From positions 1-64,000 of the forward strand of contig NZ_AOMB01000032.1 in assembly GCF_000336675.1 (NCBI RefSeq): a stretch of DNA of 64,000 nt, given 5' to 3'. The notes below the pieces were generated by a model. The model ran no database searches. It saw only the letters and a list, made by a program, of their open reading frames with translations, and was not told where the DNA came from. Positions within the stretch are counted from its first letter, which is position 1. The number at the start of each line of letters is the position of its first letter. The stretch comes from Halococcus hamelinensis 100A6. GTDB taxonomy: Archaea > Halobacteriota > Halobacteria > Halobacteriales > Halococcaceae. A program made the translations under genes and the position numbers. Below, one piece after another: positions 55,842-63,464 of this stretch.

Positions 55842-56519
55842 ATGCCGATGAAAGGTTCCGGCCGAACGGGCTACGAGGAGATCGACCGGTTCGAGGGCGG
55901 CGTCGGCTGGCTCGCCTACCCGGACGAACGCATGGAACGCGCGAGCCACGCGCTCACGACCGACGAGGGCGTCTGGCTGGTCGACCCGGTGGACGCCGAG
56001 GGGCTCGACGACCTGCTCGCCGAGGAGGGCGAGGTCGCGGGGGTCGTACTCTTGCTCGACCGCCACGAGCGCGACGCCGCGGAGCTCGCGACCCGCCACG
56101 ACGTCTCGGTCCACATTCCGTCGTGGATGGCGGGCGTCGCCGACGACATCGACGCCCCGGTCGAGCGGTTCTCCGGCGAACTCGGTGAAACGGGCTACCG
56201 TCTCCGGATGGTCGCGACGCCGCTCTGGCAGGAGGCACTGCTCTATCACGAGGACGAGGGAACGCTGGTGGTGGCCGAGGCGGTCGGTACCTCGGAGTAC
56301 ATGCGGACCGGTGACGAGCGCCTCGGGGTCCACCCGATGCTTCGCCTCCTGCCGCCCCGCCGGTCCTTTCGGGACCTCTCGCCCGACCGGGTCCTGCTCG
56401 GCCACGGGGCCGGCGTCCACGACCACGCGAGCGCGGCGCTCTCCGCGGCGCTCTCGGGGTCCCGTCGGCGCGCACCCGCGCTGTACGCGAAGGCCGCACG
56501 GCTGTTTCTCCCCGGATGA
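55842..56519 (+). CDS. Haloarchaeal protein of degenerate metallo-beta-lactamase type
   Basis: 225 residues; the ATG at 55842 is preceded by AAAGGAGAG. The N-terminal half has the strand pattern of metallo-beta-lactamase folds (VGWLAYPDERMERASHALTTDEGVWLVDPVDAEGLDDLL) but the HxHxDH motif is replaced by LLLDRHERDAAELA. A late LLGHGAGVHDHA could give one more His. Likely a fold member that has lost the standard zinc site. Function unknown. Confidence 0.6.
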   Translation: MPMKGSGRTGYEEIDRFEGGVGWLAYPDERMERASHALTTDEGVWLVDPVDAEGLDDLLAEEGEVAGVVLLLDRHERDAAELATRHDVSVHIPSWMAGVADDIDAPVERFSGELGETGYRLRMVATPLWQEALLYHEDEGTLVVAEAVGTSEYMRTGDERLGVHPMLRLLPPRRSFRDLSPDRVLLGHGAGVHDHASAALSAALSGSRRRAPALYAKAARLFLPG

Positions 56520-56556
56520 CCGCGGGCGCGCCGCCCGCCGACGGTCGGACCGGCCG

Positions 56557-56979
56557 ATGAGGACCGTCCACGCGACCCGCGGGCTGGTCGACGGGCTGCT
56601 CGACTTCGCGCGCGAGGCCGAACCCGAGGCGGTGACGATCCCGCTCGCGACCACGCCCGCGGGCGAGTTCGCGCCCGACCTCCCGCCGGAGACGCCCGTC
56701 TTCACGCACTTTTACTTCCCGGAGGCCGGCGGTGCGGTCTCGGCGGTGTTCGGGATGGACCTCGGGGTACCGGCCGGACAGACCCAGGGCCGGTTCGTCT
56801 CACATCCCCAGGGAAAGCTCGAACTCACCAAGGCCGACGACCTCCACGGGACGGTCTTCGTCGCGGTCGCGCCGTGGGAACGCGCGTCGCTCGCGGCCTT
56901 CGGGCGCGACGGGCGGAAGAAGTCGCTCGAACTCGTCGACGCCGAGCCACCCGAGGAGTTCGTGGACTACCCGAGGTAG
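56557..56979 (+). CDS. Degenerate JAMM/MPN-like protein
   Basis: 140 residues. The pattern RGLVDGLLDFAREAEPEAVTIPL (helix then strand), HFYFPEAGGAVSAVF and especially VSHPQGKLELTKADDL resembles JAB1/MPN proteases, whose signature is HxHP-x6-S/T-x2-D. Here the first His is Val (VSHP) and the upstream catalytic Glu is not evident, so a hydrolytic site is doubtful. Adapter or inactive paralogue is more likely. Its last 13 bases overlap the convergent RHH gene. Confidence 0.5.
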   Translation: MRTVHATRGLVDGLLDFAREAEPEAVTIPLATTPAGEFAPDLPPETPVFTHFYFPEAGGAVSAVFGMDLGVPAGQTQGRFVSHPQGKLELTKADDLHGTVFVAVAPWERASLAAFGRDGRKKSLELVDAEPPEEFVDYPR

Positions 56980-57176
56980 CCCAGATCCCGGAGCTGGTCG
57001 GTTATCTCGTCGAACTCCGCCTCGGTGAGTTCGCCCTGTTGTTGGTGTTGGATCACGATGCTTCGGAGGAGGAAGCGAACGAGGTCGCTGGTGCTCGAAA
57101 AGCTGGTGCCCTCGATGGTCTCCTCGACCCGGTCGGCGAGGTCCTTCGGGATCGAGACGGTGGTGTAGTCGGTCAT
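56967..57176 (-). CDS. Small ribbon-helix-helix (CopG-type) regulator
   Basis: 69 residues from the ATG at 57176. MTDYTTVSIPKDLADRVEETIEG is the RHH strand and first helix, TSDLVRFLLRSIVIQHQ the second; the rest is an acidic helical tail (GELTEAEFDEITDQLRDLGYLG). RHH proteins bind DNA as dimers; they may autoregulate or serve as antitoxins. No toxin gene is adjacent, so it is more likely a free-standing regulator. Confidence 0.8.
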   Translation of the reverse strand: MTDYTTVSIPKDLADRVEETIEGTSFSSTSDLVRFLLRSIVIQHQQQGELTEAEFDEITDQLRDLGYLG

Positions 57177-57254
57177 AGGGGAGGAAGTACAGTCCACCGG
57201 ATAGTCGTTGTGCACTGGCCGGAGGGTTTTCCTCGCCCGAGCCGTACGGCAGGT

Positions 57255-57575
57255 ATGGCCGCGCGCCCGCCCCAGGATGACCCCGCCGAACCCGACGCCA
57301 TCACGTTCGGGATCGCCGCGCTCGACGGTCGCCTCGCCGAAGCCGACCTCACCTACCCGACGGACGCCGCGACGGTCGTCGAGACCCTCGGCGACCCCGA
57401 GATCCCCTGTGACCCCTCCGGTCAGACGGTCGCGCTCTCGACGGCGCTCGACGAGGCGGGTCCAACTCGATTCGAGGACGAGAACCGACTGCTCGACGCG
57501 CTCCACCCCGTCTTCGAGGAGCGCCGGCAGTCCGCGTCCACGGGGTTGCTGGCGCGGCTCCGGGCGCTGTTCTAG
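57255..57575 (+). CDS. Small haloarchaeal protein, DUF5789-like
   Basis: 106 residues; ATG at 57255. The central part (ADLTYPTDAATVVETLGDPEIPCDPSGQTVALSTALDEAGPTRFEDENRLLDALHPVF) resembles the short DUF5789 domain (YP...LL..GD..I...G...L...L......F). The end (STGLLARLRALF) is amphipathic. Function unknown. Its TAG lies within a CTAG that also contains the stop of the convergent aglJ-like gene. Confidence 0.55.
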   Translation: MAARPPQDDPAEPDAITFGIAALDGRLAEADLTYPTDAATVVETLGDPEIPCDPSGQTVALSTALDEAGPTRFEDENRLLDALHPVFEERRQSASTGLLARLRALF

Positions 57576-58648
57576 TCGCGTTCCGCGCCGACGCGTTCGG
57601 CTGGCGGGTCGGTCGAGGGGTCGCGCTTCGGTGACCGGTCCGGCTCGTCGGCCGATTCGACCCGCTCCACCGGACCGCCGGGCCGGCGGTAGTCGTCCGT
57701 CCGTGAGCGGTCGGTCGCCTCCCGGTCGAGCAGCGCCTCGAACCGTCGGGTCTGCTCGCGGTTGATCGCGAGGATCATATCCGAGAGCACGCCGAAGATC
57801 ACCAGCTGGACGCCGACGATGATGGCGAAGGCCGCCGCGACCGCGAGCACCTCGTGGGAGACCCGGAGGGTGACCCACTCGACGAAGACGTAGGCCGCGA
57901 CGGCGGTCCCCGCGATCCCCGAGAGCACGCCCGCGCTCCCGAAGTAGAAGAGGGGGTTGTTGGTCTTCGCCAGCCGGTAGAGCGTGAGGAGGATCTTCGC
58001 GCCGTCGCGCACGGGTCTGAGGTTGGTCTCCGAGTTCTCGGGGCGGGCGAGATACTCGATCGGCACCACTGCGAGGGGGACCCCGTGTTTGACGCACTCG
58101 ACGGCGAGTTCGGTCTCGATGCCGAAGCCGTCCGCCGCGGGGTTGCACTGCTCGAACGACTCGCGGGTGAACGCACGATAGCCGCTCAGCACGTCGCCGA
58201 CGTCGCGACCGTGGATCGAGCGAAACGCCCGGTTGATCAGTCGGTTCCCGACGCCGTTGAACCGGGTCATCGCACCGTCGGCCATGTCGGCGTAGCGGTC
58301 GCCGACGACGTGGTCGGCCTCGCCGGAGAGAAGGGGTTCGAGGAGCGCCTCGGCGTCGGCCGGGCGGTACGTACCGTCGCCGTCGAGCATCAGGAGGTAG
58401 GGAGCCGTCGAGCGCGCGACGCCCTCGCGAACCGCCTGGCCCTTGCCGTTGCCCCGCCCCCGTCCGGACTGCTCGACGACGCGTGCACCGTTCTCGCGTG
58501 CGACCTCGACCGTGTCGTCGGTCGAGTGGCCGTCGACCACGAGCACGTTCTCGAAGCCCCGTCCGCGGAACTCGCCGACGACGTCGCCGATCGTCGCGGC
58601 CTCGTTGTAGGTCGGGATCAGCACGCAGACGTCGCCGCGGTCGACCAT
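57572..58648 (-). CDS. aglJ: AglJ-type dolichol-phosphate glycosyltransferase
   Basis: 358 residues from the ATG at 58648. GT2 domain: VCVLIPTYNEAATIGDVVGEF, VLVVDGHSTDDTVEVAREN, YLLMLDGDGTYRPADAEALLEPL (the DxD site), VGNRLINRAFRSIHGRDVGDVLSGYRAFTRESF. Two membrane helices follow near residues 245 and 275, then a disordered Arg/Asp-rich tail. The similarity to Haloferax AglJ, which puts the first sugar on dolichol phosphate for S-layer N-glycosylation, is strong over the whole length, including YRLAKTNNPLFYFGSAGV. The C-terminal tail after residue 310 is longer than usual. Confidence 0.88.
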   Translation of the reverse strand: MVDRGDVCVLIPTYNEAATIGDVVGEFRGRGFENVLVVDGHSTDDTVEVARENGARVVEQSGRGRGNGKGQAVREGVARSTAPYLLMLDGDGTYRPADAEALLEPLLSGEADHVVGDRYADMADGAMTRFNGVGNRLINRAFRSIHGRDVGDVLSGYRAFTRESFEQCNPAADGFGIETELAVECVKHGVPLAVVPIEYLARPENSETNLRPVRDGAKILLTLYRLAKTNNPLFYFGSAGVLSGIAGTAVAAYVFVEWVTLRVSHEVLAVAAAFAIIVGVQLVIFGVLSDMILAINREQTRRFEALLDREATDRSRTDDYRRPGGPVERVESADEPDRSPKRDPSTDPPAERVGAERD

Positions 58649-58783
58649 TTCACCCACGTCGGCGACCCACGCGCAAAACCCTTCGGACTCGGTCGGACGC
58701 CGCCTCGCAGCCGCTGCCGACGGAAAACGTCCTTCGGCGACGAATGACAGCGCGTTTAGGGGCCTGGCGACGAAGGGGCGGCC

Positions 58784-59665
58784 ATGAGCGACCCGACGGG
58801 GACCCTCGACGACCTGGGTCTCACGGAGTACGAACGGCGGGCGCTGGCCGAGCTGTTCGAGCTCGGTCGGACCACCGCGCCGACGCTCGCGGGAGCGACC
58901 GGGGTGCCGAAAGCGCGGATCTACGGAGTGCTGGAATCGCTCTCCGACCAGGGCTTCGTCGAGGTGATACCCGGGCGGCCGAAGGAGTACCACGCCCGGT
59001 CGCCGGCGGAGGTGCTCGACCGCGCGACCGAGAACCGCCGACGGGAGTACGAGGCCTTCCGCGAGGCGGTCGAGGGGTCGCGTGAGGCCTTCCTCGCGGA
59101 GTTCGGCCCGCGATACGACGACGCGGCCGAGAGCCGGGACGACGAACTGTTCTCGGTCGTGGACGTCGGCGAACCGAGCGAGGCCGAGGCGCGCCGGCTC
59201 TACCGTACCGCCGAGACGGAGGTCAACGTCATCACGACGAGTTTCGAGTACCTCCCGACCGTCGAGACCGCGCTCGCCGAGGCCCTCGACAGGGGGATCG
59301 AGGTCCGGGTGCTCATGCTCCACCCCGACCACATCCCGGGCGGGGGACGCTCGCCCGCGGAGAAACGCGAGGTGCAGGCCGGGATCGTCGACCGCCTCGC
59401 GACGGCGTACCCCGCGGTCGAGACCCGGTTTTCGAGCGGCAAGCTCCCGTGGCGCGGCACGTTCTGCGACCCGAGCGCGGCCTACGATTCGGGCGAAGCG
59501 GTCCTGCTCGTCGAGGAGAACGACGTCCCGGACGCGATCCGGCAGGCGGCCATCACGAGCAACGGCTCGTTCGTCGCCGGTCTCGAACGCTACTTCGAAC
59601 TGATCTGGGACCACGAGAGCCTGGCCGAGTATCCGGACCCGTCGCCCTCGGATCGACCCGGGTGA
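58784..59665 (+). CDS. TrmB-type transcriptional regulator
   Basis: 293 residues. N-terminal winged helix (LGLTEYERRALAELFELGRTTAPTLAGATGVPKARIYGVLESLSDQGFVEVIPGRPKEYHARSP), then an effector domain with the phospholipase-D-like fold (TEVNVITTSFEYLPTVETALAEALDRGIEVRVLML) as in TrmB proteins. These bind sugars and control glycan or carbon metabolism. Divergent from aglJ across 135 bp, so it is a natural candidate to control the glycan genes. A TATA-like GTTTAG lies about 30 bp upstream of the ATG. Confidence 0.85.
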   Translation: MSDPTGTLDDLGLTEYERRALAELFELGRTTAPTLAGATGVPKARIYGVLESLSDQGFVEVIPGRPKEYHARSPAEVLDRATENRRREYEAFREAVEGSREAFLAEFGPRYDDAAESRDDELFSVVDVGEPSEAEARRLYRTAETEVNVITTSFEYLPTVETALAEALDRGIEVRVLMLHPDHIPGGGRSPAEKREVQAGIVDRLATAYPAVETRFSSGKLPWRGTFCDPSAAYDSGEAVLLVEENDVPDAIRQAAITSNGSFVAGLERYFELIWDHESLAEYPDPSPSDRPG

Positions 59666-60610
59666 CTACGTCCGTTCGTCCTCGGTGTAGCCGAGCGCCG
59701 CTAGCCGGTCCTCGACCGCCGCAGACGCCTCCTCGCGGTCGGTCGAGTTCGTGGACTGGGGCTCGCGGGTGTGTCGGTCGGTCGCGCTCGTCACGAACCA
59801 CGGCACCTCCCGCAGCACGTTCAGGGGAACGTTCGGGTGACCGTAGATCCCCCACTCGCCCGCCGCGTTGCCGTGGTCGGCGGAGATGGCCACCCGCTCG
59901 GCATCGAGGTTTTCGAGGAGGCTGGTCACGTCGTCGAGGACGTATCGGAGGTTCGCGGCGTAGGCGCGCCAGACCTCCCGTCGCGTGAACTCGCCGCGCC
60001 GGAGGCCCTGCCACGCCATCTCGCGACCGTCGCGCCACTCGTCGAGGGTCGAGACGTCGCCGAGCGGGCGCGGCACGCTCGGGAAGTGTGGCTGCATGTA
60101 GTGGACGACGAGCCGGCCGTCCGAATCGAGGTGGTCGCGGCCCGCCTGAATGGCGCGGTCGGTCACGGTTCGTGCGGGCACGATCCCCGCCTCGTCGTCC
60201 CAGCCGTCGCGCCAGACCTCGTCGAGCACGCGAAATCGCTCGGCGTCGAGATACTGGTGGGTGAACGGGTTCGCGCTGACGTGGACGGTGTTCGCCATCT
60301 CCTCTTCGTACTCGTCGGTGAACGTCCGCTCCAGCCACTCGTAGGAGGTCGATCCCGGCGAGCGGTGCGTCCCCGGCGAATCGAGGAAGTCGTAGGCGGG
60401 TGCGGTTCCTCGAAGGAGGTCGGCCCGACAGCCGTCGAGGATCAAGAGGGCGTCCCACTCGCGGTCGTAGACGTTCACGCCGGGGTCGACGAAGCGGTCC
60501 GCCCGCCGGAGCGCGCCGACCCGGAGTTCGTAGGCGCTCTCGTGGACGCCGGCCATCCCATCGCGGGCGACCCGCGCTCGGGTCTCGTCGATCCAGTCGG
60601 CGAGCGTCAT
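59666..60610 (-). CDS. Alkaline phosphatase/sulfatase-superfamily protein
   Basis: 314 residues. Superfamily metal motifs: WDALLILDGCRADLL at the start (Asp), and the late AISADHGNAAGEWGIYGHPNV (DHG, H), typical of the second metal site. The nucleophile region reads SPGSTSYEWLER, with Ser/Thr rather than the Cys of FGE-dependent sulfatases. LVVHYMQPHFPSVP supplies further ligands. Sits in the glycan block; could transfer or remove a phosphate, sulfate or phospho-sugar on a surface glycan. No signal peptide, so probably cytoplasmic. Confidence 0.8.
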   Translation of the reverse strand: MTLADWIDETRARVARDGMAGVHESAYELRVGALRRADRFVDPGVNVYDREWDALLILDGCRADLLRGTAPAYDFLDSPGTHRSPGSTSYEWLERTFTDEYEEEMANTVHVSANPFTHQYLDAERFRVLDEVWRDGWDDEAGIVPARTVTDRAIQAGRDHLDSDGRLVVHYMQPHFPSVPRPLGDVSTLDEWRDGREMAWQGLRRGEFTRREVWRAYAANLRYVLDDVTSLLENLDAERVAISADHGNAAGEWGIYGHPNVPLNVLREVPWFVTSATDRHTREPQSTNSTDREEASAAVEDRLAALGYTEDERT

Positions 60611-60670
60611 CGTCTCGACAACCTCGATCCACTCCCAAAGGTCTGTCGGGGTCGGCTCGGTAGGACCGAC

Positions 60671-61924
60671 TCAGCGGTAGCCGAGCGCACGGAGCCGCTC
60701 GTCGATCGCGAGGCGTTCGGTCTCGACGCCCTCGGATTCCGGGAGCCGTCTCGCGAGCGCACGGAGTCGGTCCGGGTCCGGGTCGTCGACCGGCGCGCGT
60801 TCGGCGGGGTCGGCGGCGAGGTCGTAGTATTCGGGTCCCCAGTCGCGGTTCGGGTACTCGACGTACTTCCCCGTCGAGGTTCGAAGGGCCCGAACCCAGT
60901 TCTCCTTCCCGCGGAGCGCCGCCCCACAGGCCCGGATGTAGGCCTCGCGGTCGTCGAGTTCCTCATTCGCCGGATCGAGCAGCGATTCGCCGTCGACGTC
61001 CTCGCTTCCGTCGAGCCCGAGGGCGTCGAGCAGCGTCGGGTAGAGGTCCACCTGCCGGCAGACCGCGGTCTCGCGACCCGGTTCGATGCCGGGCCCCGAG
61101 AGGACGAGCGGAACGTTCGCGACGTGGTCGAAGACCGTCTCGCCGTGGCCGTTCTCGACGAAGTGGTCGTGGATCGACGCGGGCGCGAGGGCCTCCGCGA
61201 GGCGGTCGAGCCGTCGTTCCATCCCCCGGGTATCGACGCCGAACTCGTAGCGGGCCTTGTCGCGGGCGCGTTTCGCGACGCGGCGGAGGGGGTTGTGTCG
61301 CCAGGTGATGCTCTCGCCGTGGTCGCCACAGAGCGCGACCACCGTGTCCTCGGGAACCGATTCGAGGAGCCGTTCGAGGGAGGGGTCGAGCGCCGAGAGC
61401 GCCCGCTCGTAGGGCCACCGGCCGTTCTCTCGACCACGGAACTCCGCCGGCACCGTGATGGGTTCGTGGAGCTCCCAGAGGTGGAGATAGCAGAAGGAGG
61501 GTTTCTCGGTCGCGAACAGGGAATCGAGTTCGGTCGGTTCCCAGCCGTCGAAGAGCGACTCGGTGTTCTCGCGGTAGCGATACGTATCGAACCCCCGGTC
61601 GAGGTCGGTCTCGGCCACCAGCGGGCCGGTGACGAACGCGGCGGTGTCGTAGCCCGCTACGGAGAGCCGCTCGGCGAGCGTCGAGACGCCGGGCGCGAGG
61701 CGGGCTTCACGGAGCGAGCGCACGCCGTTGCCCTCGGCGTACCGACCCGTCATCATGCTCGCGACGCAGGGGGTCGTCGTGGTGGCCGACGCGAAGCAGT
61801 TGGCGTACGAGCGCCCACCGGCGACGAACGAGTCGAGAAACGGGGTCTCGCCCCAGCCGTCGTCGACGGCGTCGCCGCGTAGGCAATCGACACAGAGGAG
61901 AAGCAGGTTCGGCGTGTCGGGCAT
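60671..61924 (-). CDS. Sulfatase-family protein with a Thr nucleophile position
   Basis: 417 residues. Starts NLLLLCVDCLRGDAVDD (Asp ligands), has CGDHGESITWR and NVPLVLSGPGI, and ends with the usual LAADPAERAPVDDPD...LRALGYR. Where true sulfatases have C/S-x-P-x-R, this one has TTPCV (residues 50-54), so neither formylglycine formation nor the Arg is expected. Family members in haloarchaea often lie in glycosylation clusters. Phosphatase, phosphodiesterase or sulfotransferase-like activity is possible; sulfatase activity in the strict sense is doubtful. Confidence 0.8.
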   Translation of the reverse strand: MPDTPNLLLLCVDCLRGDAVDDGWGETPFLDSFVAGGRSYANCFASATTTTPCVASMMTGRYAEGNGVRSLREARLAPGVSTLAERLSVAGYDTAAFVTGPLVAETDLDRGFDTYRYRENTESLFDGWEPTELDSLFATEKPSFCYLHLWELHEPITVPAEFRGRENGRWPYERALSALDPSLERLLESVPEDTVVALCGDHGESITWRHNPLRRVAKRARDKARYEFGVDTRGMERRLDRLAEALAPASIHDHFVENGHGETVFDHVANVPLVLSGPGIEPGRETAVCRQVDLYPTLLDALGLDGSEDVDGESLLDPANEELDDREAYIRACGAALRGKENWVRALRTSTGKYVEYPNRDWGPEYYDLAADPAERAPVDDPDPDRLRALARRLPESEGVETERLAIDERLRALGYR

Positions 61925-61978
61925 CGAGTTGGTGGGGGTTGCGGGCAGGCGGGCTTCAAAACATCGATGGGAGCGGGA

Positions 61979-63421
61979 TCAGCGGACGGGAAGGTTTCGT
62001 CGGACCGTGGCGCGAAACCGGTTCGAGAGCCCGACGAGCCCGGCGAAGTAGACCGCCCCGCCGACCGCGACCAGCCCGACCGTCCAGGGAACGCCGGAAG
62101 GCGCGAAATTGCGTGCCACGAGAACCACGACACCCATCGCGACGGCGGCGGCGACCTGGTTCGCGAGTTCGCGGGTGGGTATCGGGACGGCGACGAGCCG
62201 TCGGAGAAAGTAGTAGCCGAGGACGAGCCCCACCGCCGCCGAGGTCGCGGTGGCGACCGCCGCGCCGAGCCAGCCGAACGCGTAGACGAGCGCGAGGTTG
62301 AGGACGAGGTTGGTGGCGACGAAGACGACGTTGACCCGGAAGGCGGCGTCGGGGCGGTCGATCGCCGCGAGGACGTTGGTGAGCTGGGACTCGTAGACGT
62401 AGAGCAAGCGCCCCACGACGAGCACGACGAGCACGGCGTAGCCCTGGACGAACTCCGGGCGGTAGATCGCGAGCACCCGGTCGCCGACGACGAGACAGCC
62501 CACGAGACCGGGCACCACGAACAGCCCCGAGAAGGCGATCGAGTCGTCGATCAGGCCACGGATCGCCTCCCGGTTCTCGGCGCTCGACAGCCGGCTGATC
62601 GCGGGAAAGAGGGTGGTGCTCACCGACGCACCGAACACCGCGAGGACCGAGGCGAGGTTCCAGGCGACCTCGTAGATCCCGATCCGACTCGAACTCACGG
62701 CGAAGACGGGGACCGCGAGCACGAGGGTGTCCATCGAGGCGAAGGTCCGGGATTCGAGCCCCGAGAACCACGAATATTTGGCGTAATCGAGCATGCTCGC
62801 GACCTGCGCACGGGTTGGGAGCTGCGGTCGGAGGCCGAGGAGCGCGATCCCCACCATGCCCGTGACGAATTCCGCCGCCGCGAAACCCGTCAGGAGCCAC
62901 TTGACCGTCCCGAGCCCCACGACCACGACCCCGATCTGGAGGAGACCGCGAAGCAGGCGGTCGAACGGGCCGAGCAGCGAGGAGAGGTCCACCCGATGAC
63001 GACCTTCGAGCGCGGCTCGGACCTGCCACACCAGGAGTCCAGTGAAGAGGAGGACGACCAACAAGAGTGCGGCGTCGGTGCGGAGATAGTCGTTGACCGG
63101 CCCACGGAAGACCAGGATCGCCGCGGCGAGGACGACGAACGCGAACGTCTGGAGCGAGAGCCCGCCGCCGAAGAATTTCGCTTCGTCTGCTCCCTCGCTG
63201 ATGCGCTTTCGGGTCGCCATCTGGATGCCCTGGCCGCCGAGGACCTTCCCCCAGACCACGACGGCCGCGACGAGGTAGTACTCCCCGAGCACCGCGCTCC
63301 CGAGTTCGCGCGCGAGGTAGATCGTCACCACGAAGCCGAAGACCGAGGTCGCGACCTCCGAGACGAAGTTGACGACGGAGGTCTGGCCGATCCGCATCAG
63401 CGACTCACGGGGTTCGTCCAC
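61979..63421 (-). CDS. Wzx-type flippase / polysaccharide exporter
   Basis: 480 residues from the GTG at 63421 (ATG at 63397 is an alternative), with about 14 membrane helices across the MOP superfamily pattern: SVVNFVSEVATSVFGFVVTIYLARELGSAVLGEYYLVAAVVVWG, GGQGIQMATRKRISEG, and SSSRIGIYEVAWNLASVLAVFGASVSTTLFPAISRLSS. Related proteins (AglR-like) move lipid-linked glycans across the membrane for N-glycosylation or S-layer decoration. It is between two sulfatase-family genes and close to aglJ, which supports that role. Confidence 0.85.
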   Translation of the reverse strand: MDEPRESLMRIGQTSVVNFVSEVATSVFGFVVTIYLARELGSAVLGEYYLVAAVVVWGKVLGGQGIQMATRKRISEGADEAKFFGGGLSLQTFAFVVLAAAILVFRGPVNDYLRTDAALLLVVLLFTGLLVWQVRAALEGRHRVDLSSLLGPFDRLLRGLLQIGVVVVGLGTVKWLLTGFAAAEFVTGMVGIALLGLRPQLPTRAQVASMLDYAKYSWFSGLESRTFASMDTLVLAVPVFAVSSSRIGIYEVAWNLASVLAVFGASVSTTLFPAISRLSSAENREAIRGLIDDSIAFSGLFVVPGLVGCLVVGDRVLAIYRPEFVQGYAVLVVLVVGRLLYVYESQLTNVLAAIDRPDAAFRVNVVFVATNLVLNLALVYAFGWLGAAVATATSAAVGLVLGYYFLRRLVAVPIPTRELANQVAAAVAMGVVVLVARNFAPSGVPWTVGLVAVGGAVYFAGLVGLSNRFRATVRRNLPVR

Positions 63422-63464
63422 GCGTCCCTAGCAACGAAAACCGGCGGGGGAGACACGTGCGTCA

